This document shows positions 15,926-22,950 of a DNA stretch of 64,000 nt, piece after piece. The stretch's first letter is position 1. Each line of letters opens with the position of its first letter. The translations under genes and the position numbers were made by a program. The stretch comes from Solihabitans fulvus (GTDB lineage Bacteria > Actinomycetota > Actinomycetes > Mycobacteriales > Pseudonocardiaceae): positions 1 to 64,000 of the forward strand of contig NZ_VUOB01000077.1 of the NCBI RefSeq assembly GCF_008386585.1, given 5' to 3'. The notes below the pieces were generated by a model, which was given only the letters and a program-made list of their open reading frames with translations, was not told the origin of the DNA and ran no database searches.

Positions 15926-15950
15926 TGGCACTCTCTAGGTCAGAGTGCCA
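15926..15950. promoter_or_regulatory. CIRCE (HrcA) operator
   Basis: TGGCACTC, nine bases, GAGTGCCA. The classical CIRCE element is TTAGCACTC-N9-GAGTGCTAA; the inner GCACTC/GAGTGC arms and the N9 spacer match exactly and only the outer bases differ. HrcA represses through this element and releases on heat shock. It lies 45 bases upstream of the GTG of the ruc orthologue, and Rv0991c is known to be heat-inducible. Confidence 0.85.
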
Positions 15951-15994
15951 ACCCACTGATACTCGCGGGAGAAATCCCCGCGAAGGGAGCGACC

Positions 15995-16363
15995 GTGCCG
16001 ACCTATCAGTACGCCTGCACCGAGTGCGACTACCGCTTCGAGGCGGTGCAGTCGTTCTCGGACTCATCGCTGACCGAATGCCCCCAGTGCTCGGGCAAGC
16101 TGCGGAAGCTCTTCGGCGCGGTGGGCATCGTCTTCAAGGGCAGCGGGTTCTACCGCACCGACAACCGCGCCGGCAGCAGCGCCAGCACCACCGGCGGCGC
16201 GCCGAAGGAGTCGAGCTCGGCGAGCACCGGTTCCTCCGGTGACTCCGGCAGCAGCTCGAAGTCGACCGAGTCGTCCTCGACCTCGTCTTCGTCGTCTTCG
16301 ACGTCGTCTTCGTCCTCGACCTCGTCGTCTTCGTCCAGCGCGCCGGCCGCCGCCGCGTCCTGA
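15995..16363 (+). CDS. ruc: Redox-regulated chaperone Ruc (FmdB zinc-ribbon family)
   Basis: A 122-aa protein. Residues 1-45 are an FmdB/CxxC zinc ribbon (PTYQYACTECDYRFE ... TECPQCSGKLRK) and the rest is an almost pure Ser/Thr tail of about 60 residues, probably disordered. The M. tuberculosis orthologue Rv0991c (Ruc) is a zinc-binding chaperone that becomes active on cysteine oxidation and needs its disordered tail; the tail there has a different composition. The GTG at 15995 follows GAAGGGAG. A CIRCE element upstream indicates HrcA control. A GC-rich hairpin ends the unit. Confidence 0.88.
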   Translation: MPTYQYACTECDYRFEAVQSFSDSSLTECPQCSGKLRKLFGAVGIVFKGSGFYRTDNRAGSSASTTGGAPKESSSASTGSSGDSGSSSKSTESSSTSSSSSSTSSSSSTSSSSSSAPAAAAS

Positions 16364-16379
16364 CCCACCGAGGTCCACG

Positions 16380-16406
16380 CACGGGTGCCCCGACGGGGTA
16401 CCCGTG
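16380..16406. terminator. Terminator after ruc
   Basis: CACGGGTGCCCC and GGGGTACCCGTG form a 12-bp stem (one G-T wobble) with a 3-nt loop, 17 bases past the stop codon. Confidence 0.75.
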
Positions 16407-16519
16407 CAGGCGCACGGGGTTCCGCAGGCCCAAAGCCCTGCCAACGTCCGTCCCCACATCTCACCCGAACGTGGACTAGACACACCCTGACCAGGCCAAA
16501 TGGCCTCGTGCCGGCCGAG

Positions 16520-16547
16520 TTGTCCACAACACCCCCAGCTGTCCACA
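16520..16547. promoter_or_regulatory. Two DnaA-box-like motifs upstream of the SAF gene
   Basis: TTGTCCACA (16520-16528), the high-GC actinobacterial DnaA-box consensus, is followed 19 bases later (start to start) by CTGTCCACA (16539-16547). They lie about 100 bases before the SAF gene start. No replication gene is near, so this may be a DnaA regulatory or titration site, or chance. Confidence 0.45.
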
Positions 16548-16646
16548 GTTCGCCCGAGCCCGCTGGCCCGCCCTCCCCTCCCGCCCTAACGTCGCCCCTG
16601 TTGATCACGCCGTCCCACCAGGACGGCTGGAGCAGGGGAGCCTGAG

Positions 16647-17306
16647 ATGAGACGGGAAAGCCACACGCTTGCGCCGCTGCTGCGCGGGCGCATCCGAGCG
16701 CTGACGGAGGGCCGCCTGGCCGCCGCCACCGCGCTGCGCCGGTTGGTCGCCGGCCTGCTGACGCTGCTGGCTGCGGTGCTGGCCCTGTGGCCCGGCCACG
16801 TCGACGCGGTGGCGCGGTCCCCGGTGCTGCTCGCCGCCCACGACCTGACCGCCGGCCAAACGCTGGCCGCTGCCGACCTCCGGCTTGCCACGCTGCCGAG
16901 TCCCGCCCTGCCCGCCGGCGCGCTCACCGAGCTGCCCTCGGCGCTGGGCCGGGTGCTGGCCGGCGCGGCGCGAAGCGGCGAGCCGCTCACCGACGTGCGG
17001 CTCGTCGGCGTCGAGAACACTCGGCTGACCAGCGCGGATCCTGGTTCGGTCGCGGTCCCGGTTCGGCTGGCCGACCCCGGGGTCGCCGAGTTACTGCGGC
17101 CGGGAAGTCACGTCGACGTGGTGGGCAACACCGCGCACGGGCAGGGCGAGGCGCTGGCCGCCGACGCCGTGGTCATCACCGTCCGCTCCGGCGCGCACAC
17201 CTCCGCCGACCGGGGCCAGCTCGTGGTGCTCGCCGTGCGCGCGGCCGTGGCGACACGGGTCGCCGCCGCGTCACTGGAGGAGTCGGTAACAGTTACCCTC
17301 CGCTAG
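16647..17306 (+). CDS. SAF-domain protein (CpaB/RcpC-like)
   Basis: A 219-aa protein with one membrane helix (LVAGLLTLLAAVLALWPGHV, about residues 35-55) followed by an SAF fold (SPVLLAAHDLTAGQTLAAADLRLATLP) and a second half (VAVPVRLADPGVAELLRPGSHVDVV). CpaB proteins with this layout belong to Flp/Tad pilus assembly, where they support the secretin; actinobacteria have no outer membrane, and the role of this stand-alone family is unknown. The ATG has GGGGAG upstream. It lies between ruc and mscL, its usual place in actinobacteria. Confidence 0.8.
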   Translation: MRRESHTLAPLLRGRIRALTEGRLAAATALRRLVAGLLTLLAAVLALWPGHVDAVARSPVLLAAHDLTAGQTLAAADLRLATLPSPALPAGALTELPSALGRVLAGAARSGEPLTDVRLVGVENTRLTSADPGSVAVPVRLADPGVAELLRPGSHVDVVGNTAHGQGEALAADAVVITVRSGAHTSADRGQLVVLAVRAAVATRVAAASLEESVTVTLR

Positions 17307-17359
17307 CGAGAGTGGCCAGGATGGCCCACCCCGCCATCCCCTGCACCGAGGAGTTAGCT

Positions 17360-17872
17360 GTGTTGAAGGGCTTTCGAGACTTCCTGATGCGCGGGAACGT
17401 CATCGACCTGGCGGTGGCCGTGGTCATCGGCACCGCCTTCACCGCCATCGTGACAGCCATCACGAAGAGCCTGATCCAGCCGATCATCGACGCGATCGGC
17501 CCTTCGGGCAGCGGCGCGCTCGGCCCGAAGATCGGCACCAGGGCCGACGGCACGCCGATCGTGATCGACTTCGGTGCGGTGCTCACCGCGGCGATCAACT
17601 TCCTGATCGTCGCGACGGTCGTCTACTTCGTGTTCGTGCTGCCCGTCAACGCGATCAAGGAGCGCCGCGCCCGCGGCCAGCAGGCCGGCCCGCCCGACCC
17701 GACGGACACCGAACTGCTCGCCGAGATCCGCGACCTGCTCCGCGAGCAGCGACAGGAGGGTTTCACCGGCCATCGCCAGGACCCCCGTGGCCCGCAGCAG
17801 GGCTACGGACCCCAGCACGGCATCACCGACCCGCGCCAAGACCCCCGCCAGGACCCTCGGCAGGGCCGCTGA
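17360..17872 (+). CDS. mscL: Large-conductance mechanosensitive channel
   Basis: A 170-aa MscL. The N-terminal amphipathic helix (KGFRDFLMRGN), the pore helix TM1 (VIDLAVAVVIGTAFTAIVTAI) and TM2 (AAINFLIVATVVYFVFVLPVN) are intact, followed by KERRARG and the C-terminal bundle (TELLAEIRDLLREQ). The C-terminus continues as a Gln/Pro/Asp-rich tail ending in three DPRQ repeats, about 25 residues longer than usual. The GTG at 17360 follows GAGGAG. It opens on membrane tension to release osmolytes. Confidence 0.93.
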   Translation: MLKGFRDFLMRGNVIDLAVAVVIGTAFTAIVTAITKSLIQPIIDAIGPSGSGALGPKIGTRADGTPIVIDFGAVLTAAINFLIVATVVYFVFVLPVNAIKERRARGQQAGPPDPTDTELLAEIRDLLREQRQEGFTGHRQDPRGPQQGYGPQHGITDPRQDPRQDPRQGR

Positions 17873-18042
17873 CCCGACCCCCGACGCGATCGCTGACCTG
17901 ACCCCCGACGCTACGGTCGACGGGTCACCACGCGACGCTGCCGTCGACGCAGGTCGCTTCGCGACGTCGACCGCAGGTCACGACGCGGCCGCCGAGCCGC
18001 GCCGTGACCTGCGGATCAAGAACGCGGCGGGATCGGCTGCCA

Positions 18043-18140
18043 GCTCACGCCCGTGCGCCTTGTGGGCCGCTGACAGGTCACGCCCGTGCGCCTTGTAGGC
18101 GCCGACAGCTCACGTCGATTCGCTGTGTGCGCGGCTGACG
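18043..18140. repeat. Degenerate 33-bp tandem repeat, three copies
   Basis: Units at 18043-18075, 18076-18107 and 18108-18140. Units 1 and 2 share TCACGCCCGTGCGCCTTGT; unit 3 is more diverged; a fourth partial unit starts at 18141. The whole 270-bp gap after mscL is rich in GGTCACGACG-like words and holds no gene. Confidence 0.6.
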
Positions 18141-18142
18141 GC

Positions 18143-18952
18143 TCACGCCAGGGCGCGGCGGACGTTCGCGGCGAACTCGTAGTCGGGTCGCCAACCCGCT
18201 CCGGTCGGCGCGAGGATCACCCGCTCCGCGCCCGCGGCGGCGTAGGCGGACAACTGCGCGGCGGCACGCCCAGGGTCGGTGTCCAGGGCGGGCGCGACCA
18301 CCGTCGCGCGCGGGCCGGTCCTGCCGCGCGCAGCGGCGAGCCCGGCCAGTTCCGTCACGCCGGCGGCGACCTCGTCGGGGGAAAGTCCGATGGGGATCCA
18401 GCCGTCGCCGTGCGCGGCTGCGCGGCGCATCGCCTTGGGCCCCGTGCCGGCGACGAGCACGGGCGGCATGGCCGAGCCGGGGGCGAGCGTCACTTCCAGG
18501 CCGTCCTCCAGCACGCTGGCCCGCCCGGCGACCAGGTCGGGCAGCACCCGCAGGGCCTCGTCGGTGCGCCGGCCGCGGTCCTCGAAGGAGGCGCCGGCCG
18601 CGCGCCAGCCGATGTCACCGTGCGCGGGGTTGCCGGTGCCCACCCCGAGAGCGAGCCTGCCGTCGGACAGCTGTTGCAGCGTGCTGATCTGCTTCGCCGC
18701 CCAGGCCACCGGCCGCAGCGCCAGCAGCAGCACGCCGTAACCGATCTTCAGCCGCTCGGTCACCGCCGCCGCGGTGGCCAGCGCCACCGTGCTGTCCAGC
18801 ATTGGGGCTGAGGCGATCAGGTGGTCGGTGGACCAGACCGACTCGAGCCCGGAGTCCTCGGCGAACCGAGCGCTCGCACGGACATCGCCAGCGACCGGTT
18901 GCCCGGGTCCCGGCGCGGAGGTCGGCAGGAATACACCTATTTCGATGGTCAC
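18143..18952 (-). CDS. LLM-class F420- or flavin-dependent oxidoreductase
   Basis: A 269-aa TIM-barrel luciferase-like monooxygenase-family protein: IGVFLPTSAP at strand 1, RFAEDSGLESVWSTDHL, LKIGYGVLLLALRPVAWAAK, and LSDGRLALGVGTGNP, which is the phosphate-binding region. Actinobacterial members usually use coenzyme F420. Substrate unknown. I take the GTG at 18950-18952; a TTG at 18964 would add four residues. It points into the repeat-rich gap behind mscL. Confidence 0.85.
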   Translation of the reverse strand: MTIEIGVFLPTSAPGPGQPVAGDVRASARFAEDSGLESVWSTDHLIASAPMLDSTVALATAAAVTERLKIGYGVLLLALRPVAWAAKQISTLQQLSDGRLALGVGTGNPAHGDIGWRAAGASFEDRGRRTDEALRVLPDLVAGRASVLEDGLEVTLAPGSAMPPVLVAGTGPKAMRRAAAHGDGWIPIGLSPDEVAAGVTELAGLAAARGRTGPRATVVAPALDTDPGRAAAQLSAYAAAGAERVILAPTGAGWRPDYEFAANVRRALA

Positions 18953-19064
18953 GTCTGAGGCCAACGGGCGTCGGCTCGGTTGTGTTCCCGACTGCCGACC
19001 AACTCAGCGAGTTGTGTTCGGGCCGGTCAACCGCCGCTCGGCCCGCGATCGAGGGTCGTCGAAC

Positions 19065-19238
19065 TCACCCGCCGTGGTGCGGCGGGCGGTTCTCCCGGTA
19101 CCAGGCCTCGACGTCGCGGGCGGCGGGGTCCGGCTGGTCGCGCTCGTCCGAGGTGGTGTCCGGCAACACCTCGCCGAACACCTCGGCCAGCCGACGCCGT
19201 CGCGCGCGTTCGTCGCTGTCGCTGCGCTCGGGGTCCAT
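19065..19238 (-). CDS. Conserved-looking 57-aa protein ending RPPHHGG
   Basis: A short gene missed by a 60-residue cut-off. It encodes an acidic/basic helix (ERARRRRLAEVFGEVLP) followed by DERDQPDPAARDVEAWYREN and a C-terminal RPPHHGG. It has no Cys, no membrane helix and no signal peptide. Codon bias is strongly GC3. GATACT lies 7 nt before the ATG and there is no Shine-Dalgarno sequence, so it is probably leaderless. I recall similar short actinobacterial proteins with an RPPHH end, but no function is known to me. It lies between moaB2 and the LLM oxidoreductase, all on the minus strand. Confidence 0.65.
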   Translation of the reverse strand: MDPERSDSDERARRRRLAEVFGEVLPDTTSDERDQPDPAARDVEAWYRENRPPHHGG

Positions 19239-19282
19239 GGCACCCAGTATCCCAGGATGCCGAGGACCCTGAGCGCGGCGAC

Positions 19283-19783
19283 TCAGGCCTCGTCCAGACC
19301 GGAGAGCTGCTCGATCACGTAGGGCACGAGAGCGGAGAGCGTGGCCATGCCGTCCCGGACGGCGGCCCGCGAGCCCGCGAGGTTCACCACCAGGGTGCTG
19401 CCGGACACGCCGACGAGCCCCCGGGAGATGCCCGCGTCCACCGCGCCGGCCGCAAGGCCGGAAGCCCGGAGCGCCTCGGCGATGCCGGCGATCGGCCGGT
19501 CGAGCACGCCGAGCGTCGCGTCCGGGGTGACGTCGCGGGGCGAGACACCCGTGCCGCCGACGGTGACCACGAGGTCGACGCCGCCGATCACCGCGGTGTT
19601 CAGCGCGTTGCGGATGTCCACCATCTCGCCGGCGACCGCGACGGTCCCGTCGACGATGAAGCCTGCCTCTTCCAGCAGCTCGGTGACCAGCGGGCCCGTG
19701 CTGTCCTCGTGCTCACCGTGCACGACCCGGTCGTCGACGATCACTACCAGGGCGCGTCCAAGGCGCTGCGCGCTGCGTTCCAT
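19283..19783 (-). CDS. moaB2: Molybdopterin adenylyltransferase-like protein MoaB2/Mog
   Basis: A 166-aa MoaB/Mog-family protein that adenylylates molybdopterin before metal insertion. The fold starts ALVVIVDDRVVHGE and carries VVTVGGTGVSPRDVTPDATLGV, PIAGIAEALRASG and GVSGSTLVVNLAGS, the MPT-binding loops. ATG at 19781-19783 is preceded by TACGGT at 7 nt and no Shine-Dalgarno sequence. In mycobacteria moaB2 lies beside mscL and pepD. A molybdopterin oxidoreductase is encoded 7 kb away. Confidence 0.9.
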   Translation of the reverse strand: MERSAQRLGRALVVIVDDRVVHGEHEDSTGPLVTELLEEAGFIVDGTVAVAGEMVDIRNALNTAVIGGVDLVVTVGGTGVSPRDVTPDATLGVLDRPIAGIAEALRASGLAAGAVDAGISRGLVGVSGSTLVVNLAGSRAAVRDGMATLSALVPYVIEQLSGLDEA

Positions 19784-19888
19784 ACCGATCACCGTAGTGG
19801 TCCCGGCACCGAAGGTAGATCTGACGGTTCGATGACGTGTCGCGCGGCGGCCCGTCCGGAGGGTTCTCGCGGTCCTACCGTTGCCCGG
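19784..19888. promoter_or_regulatory. Divergent leaderless promoters (moaB2 / epimerase)
   Basis: On the minus strand TACGGT (19796-19791) lies 7 nt before the moaB2 ATG. On the plus strand TACCGT (19876-19881) lies 7 nt before the epimerase GTG. Neither start has a ribosome site. Confidence 0.6.
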
Positions 19889-20956
19889 GTGCGAGTACTG
19901 ATCACGGGCGGAGCCGGGTTCATCGGCTCCCACGTCGCGGACGAGTTGGCCGACCGGGGACACGACCCGCTGCTGCTGGACAACCTGCTCCCGCAGGCCC
20001 ACGGCACCGCAGGTGTGCCGGACTGGTGCGCCCGGCACGAGGTGGTGCGCGGGGACGTCCGGGACGCTGAGCTGCTGAGCGGGCTGCTGAGCGGGGTGGA
20101 CGTCGTGTGCCACCAGGCGGCGGTCGTCGGGCACGGGCTCGACCCGTCCGACGCGCCCGTCTACGCCTCGCACAACGACTACGGCACGGCGGTGCTGTTG
20201 GCCGCGATGCACACGGCCGGGGTGCGGCGGCTGGTGCTGGCGTCCTCGATGGTGGTCTACGGCGAGGGCCGCTACCGCTGCGCCGAGCACGGCGTCGTCC
20301 GGCCGGGGCCGCGCCGGCAGGCCGCGCTCGACCGGGGCGAGTACGAACCGCCGTGCCCGGAGTGCGGGGCCGCGCTGGAGTCGCTGCTGGTGCCCGAGGA
20401 CGCCTCGCTGGACCCGCGCAGCACGTACGCGGCGACGAAGCTCGCCCAGGAGTACCTGTCCTCGGCGTGGGCCCGGCAGACCGGCGGCGCGGTGTGGGCG
20501 TTGCGCTACCACAACGTGTACGGGCCGAGGATGCCAAGGGACACGCCCTACGCGGGGGTGGCGTCGCTGTTCCGGTCGGCGTTGCAGCGCGGCGAGGCGC
20601 CGACGGTGCTGGAGGACGGGCGGCAGCGCAGGGACTTCGTGCACGTCACGGACGTGGCGCTGGCGAACGCGCTCGCGGTTGAGGCGGATGGAGAGGCCGG
20701 GGCGCTCACGCCGCTGAACGTCTGTTCCGGCGAGCCGCACACCGTCGGGGAGTTGGCCGTCGAGCTGGCCAGGGCCTGCGCTGGCCCGGCGCCGAGGATC
20801 CTCGGCGGCGCACGCCCCGCCGACGTCCGGCACGTGGTGGCCGACCCGGCGAGGGCGACGGACCTGCTCGGGTTCCGGGCACGCACGCGGTTCGCGGACG
20901 GCATCACCGCGTTCGCGACCGACCCACTGCGCGAACCGGTAGCGACCGCGCGCTGA
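19889..20956 (+). CDS. NAD-dependent sugar-nucleotide epimerase, dTDP-L-rhamnose 4-epimerase-like
   Basis: A 355-aa extended short-chain dehydrogenase. The NAD motif is VLITGGAGFIGSH, catalytic residues are in STYAATKLAQEY (YxxxK), and RYHNVYGPRMP is the substrate loop. An insertion at about residues 125-165 carries CAEHGVV and CPECGAAL, a Cys-rich patch that I associate with dTDP-L-rhamnose 4-epimerases; that specific assignment is moderate. Leaderless GTG start at 19889. It could supply a 6-deoxyhexose for the surface glycans made by nearby glycosyltransferases, which is inference. Confidence 0.8.
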   Translation: MRVLITGGAGFIGSHVADELADRGHDPLLLDNLLPQAHGTAGVPDWCARHEVVRGDVRDAELLSGLLSGVDVVCHQAAVVGHGLDPSDAPVYASHNDYGTAVLLAAMHTAGVRRLVLASSMVVYGEGRYRCAEHGVVRPGPRRQAALDRGEYEPPCPECGAALESLLVPEDASLDPRSTYAATKLAQEYLSSAWARQTGGAVWALRYHNVYGPRMPRDTPYAGVASLFRSALQRGEAPTVLEDGRQRRDFVHVTDVALANALAVEADGEAGALTPLNVCSGEPHTVGELAVELARACAGPAPRILGGARPADVRHVVADPARATDLLGFRARTRFADGITAFATDPLREPVATAR

Positions 20957-21108
20957 GCCAAGCGCCCTCTCCGACACCCACGGCCGCACCGGAAGGCGAT
21001 CGAGCGCACGCACGCTGACCTGCGGACAGCCCCCACCCGCCCTGGGGGCCGTGCCCTTGGCCAGCCTATCGGCCGACGCCGGCTGCCGCCGCCGAGCCGC
21101 CGACCAGC

Positions 21109-21147
21109 TGTGGATAACGTCGTCGGGACGGGTCAGCCTGTGGATAA
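21109..21147. promoter_or_regulatory. Two perfect DnaA boxes (TTATCCACA), same orientation
   Basis: TGTGGATAA at 21109-21117 and again at 21139-21147, 30 bases apart start to start (about three helical turns). Both are perfect matches to the classical box TTATCCACA on the minus strand. They lie between the 3' ends of the epimerase and the histidine-kinase gene, with no dnaA, dnaN or recF near. Confidence 0.55.
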
Positions 21148-21178
21148 CTGCCGGGCGTCGGTCAGGAGACAGCGTCGG

Positions 21179-22231
21179 TCAGGAGACGGCGAGGGGGAGG
21201 TGGACCTCGAAGCGGCAGCCGGGGCCGTGGTTGTGGGCGGCGATCCGGCCTCGGTGGGCCTCGACCAGGCCGCGCGCGATGGCCAGCCCGAGGCCAGCGC
21301 CTGCGGGCTGGCTGTGGTCGGGGCTCGGAGTGCGGGCGGCGGTGCCCCGGAACGCGACGTCGAACACCCGGCCGAGCTCCTGCTCGGGGATGCCGCCGCA
21401 GCCGTCGTCCACGCGCAGCAGCGCCTCGGCGCCGTCGACCCCCACCTGCACGGCCACGGTGCCGTCCGGCGGGGTGTGCCGGATCGCGTTGGCGAGCAGG
21501 TTGCGCACCACCCTGGCCAGCTCCGGGTCGCTGCCGAGCACCACCGGCCAGGTGCTCGCCTCGGCCTCCAGCCGCACGCCCTTGCGGCGCGCCACCGGGC
21601 CCTCGGCGGCGACCGCCTCGCTGACCACGTCGGCTAGCGGGACCTCGGACAGGCTGAGCTGGAGCGCGCCTGCGGTGATCCTGGACAGCTCGAACAGGTC
21701 GTCCACCATGCCGGACAGGCGCTCCGCCTCGGTGCCGATCCGGCCCGCGTACGCCGCCACCTCCGACGGCTCGGCGACCACGCCGTCCGCCAGCGCCTCG
21801 CCCATCGCGCGGATCCCGGCCAGCGGGGTGCGCAGGTCGTGGCTGATCCACGCGACCAGCTCGCGCCGCGACGCCTCGGCGGCCCGCTCGCGCGCCCGCG
21901 CCTCCCGCTCCCACACGCTGCGCCTGGCGATGCTTCGGCCAAGCAGCACGGCGGCCGGCACGGTGACCAGCGCGACCAGCAGGCACACCAGCACCATCTT
22001 GGTGAACGTCGAGTTGAACATGAAGCCGCTGATACCGAGCACCCCGACGAGCATCGCGACCACGGGAGTCAGGACCAGCACGGTCATGGCCGAGGCCAGC
22101 GACCGCCTGCGCAGCAGGTGCAGCAGGACCGCGCCGAGCAGCGCCACCGGCACCGCGAGCAGGAGCGCGACCGGCAGGATGTGCATGACGTGGGTCAGCA
22201 TGTCGTGGAGGGACTCGCCGGGTTCGGGCAT
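21179..22231 (-). CDS. Two-component sensor histidine kinase
   Basis: A 350-aa HisKA-type kinase. Three hydrophobic helices occupy about residues 12-100 with little outside the membrane, so it may sense a membrane signal. The H-box is WISHDLRTPLAGIRAM (His about 130). The ATPase domain shows NLLANAIRHTP, DDGCGGIP and GAGLGLAIARGLVEAH, so it is complete. It starts one base after the response-regulator stop and is last of a three-gene minus-strand operon (glycosyltransferase, regulator, kinase). It probably phosphorylates the regulator encoded upstream. Confidence 0.92.
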   Translation of the reverse strand: MPEPGESLHDMLTHVMHILPVALLLAVPVALLGAVLLHLLRRRSLASAMTVLVLTPVVAMLVGVLGISGFMFNSTFTKMVLVCLLVALVTVPAAVLLGRSIARRSVWEREARARERAAEASRRELVAWISHDLRTPLAGIRAMGEALADGVVAEPSEVAAYAGRIGTEAERLSGMVDDLFELSRITAGALQLSLSEVPLADVVSEAVAAEGPVARRKGVRLEAEASTWPVVLGSDPELARVVRNLLANAIRHTPPDGTVAVQVGVDGAEALLRVDDGCGGIPEQELGRVFDVAFRGTAARTPSPDHSQPAGAGLGLAIARGLVEAHRGRIAAHNHGPGCRFEVHLPLAVS

Positions 22232-22232
22232 G

Positions 22233-22940
22233 TCACTGGCCCCCGTCGTAGCGGTACCCGACGCCCCACACGGTGGCGATGCGCGTCGGCCGCGCCGGGT
22301 CGTCCTCGATCTTCTCGCGCAGCCGCCGCACGTGCACGGTCACCGTCGACTGGTCGCCGAAGTCCCAGCCCCACACGCGTTCCAGCAGTTCGGCCCTGGT
22401 GAATGCCCTGCCAGGGTTGGACATCAGGAACACCAGCAGGTCGAACTCCCTGGTGGTCAACGACAGTTCGGCCCCGCCGAGTGTGGCGCTGCGGGCCGGC
22501 ACGTCCACCCGCAGGCCGCCGTCGAGCAGTTCCCGCTCGCGCGGCTCGGGGCGCTCGGCCCGCGACCTGCGCAGCACCGAGGACACCCGCAGCGCCAGCT
22601 CGCGCGGGCTGAACGGCTTGGTCACGTAGTCGTCCGCGCCCAGTTGCAGGCCGGCGATGCGGTCCTCCTCCTCGCCGAGCGCGGTCAGCATCACGACCGG
22701 CACGGCCGACTGCCTGCGCAGCCGCCGACACACCTCGAGGCCGTCGATGCCCGGCAGCATCAGGTCGAGCACCACCAGGTCCGGCTGCTGTTGGCCGACG
22801 AGCCGCAGCGCCTCCTCGCCGTCGCCGGCGAGCCGCACCTCGTGCCCGGCCAGTTCCAGGTAGCGGCGCACCACGTCGCGGACGGTCATGTCGTCGTCCA
22901 CCACCAGGATCCGCCCGGTCACCGCAGTTGCCTCGGTCAT
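22233..22940 (-). CDS. OmpR/PhoB-family response regulator
   Basis: A 235-aa regulator with a receiver domain (ILVVDDDMTVRDVVRRYLE, phospho-acceptor Asp in LVVLDLMLPGIDGLEV, YVTKPFSPRE) and a winged-helix DNA-binding domain (LTTREFDLLVFLMSNPGRAF, STVTVHVRRLREKIE, VWGVGYRYD). It forms an operon with the kinase downstream and the membrane glycosyltransferase upstream. Its likely targets include that operon and the divergent five-gene operon, whose shared upstream region is only 143 bp. Confidence 0.93.
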   Translation of the reverse strand: MTEATAVTGRILVVDDDMTVRDVVRRYLELAGHEVRLAGDGEEALRLVGQQQPDLVVLDLMLPGIDGLEVCRRLRRQSAVPVVMLTALGEEEDRIAGLQLGADDYVTKPFSPRELALRVSSVLRRSRAERPEPRERELLDGGLRVDVPARSATLGGAELSLTTREFDLLVFLMSNPGRAFTRAELLERVWGWDFGDQSTVTVHVRRLREKIEDDPARPTRIATVWGVGYRYDGGQ

Positions 22941-22950
22941 CGTCGCCGCC

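Noticed and set aside
16520..16547. Chromosomal origin
   Set aside because: Only two box-like motifs and no dnaA, dnaN, gyrB or rpmH in the window.
19004..19243. 79-codon minus-strand frame
   Set aside because: It is out of frame with the better-supported 57-aa gene at 19065-19238 and has Thr/Arg-rich composition typical of a shadow frame.
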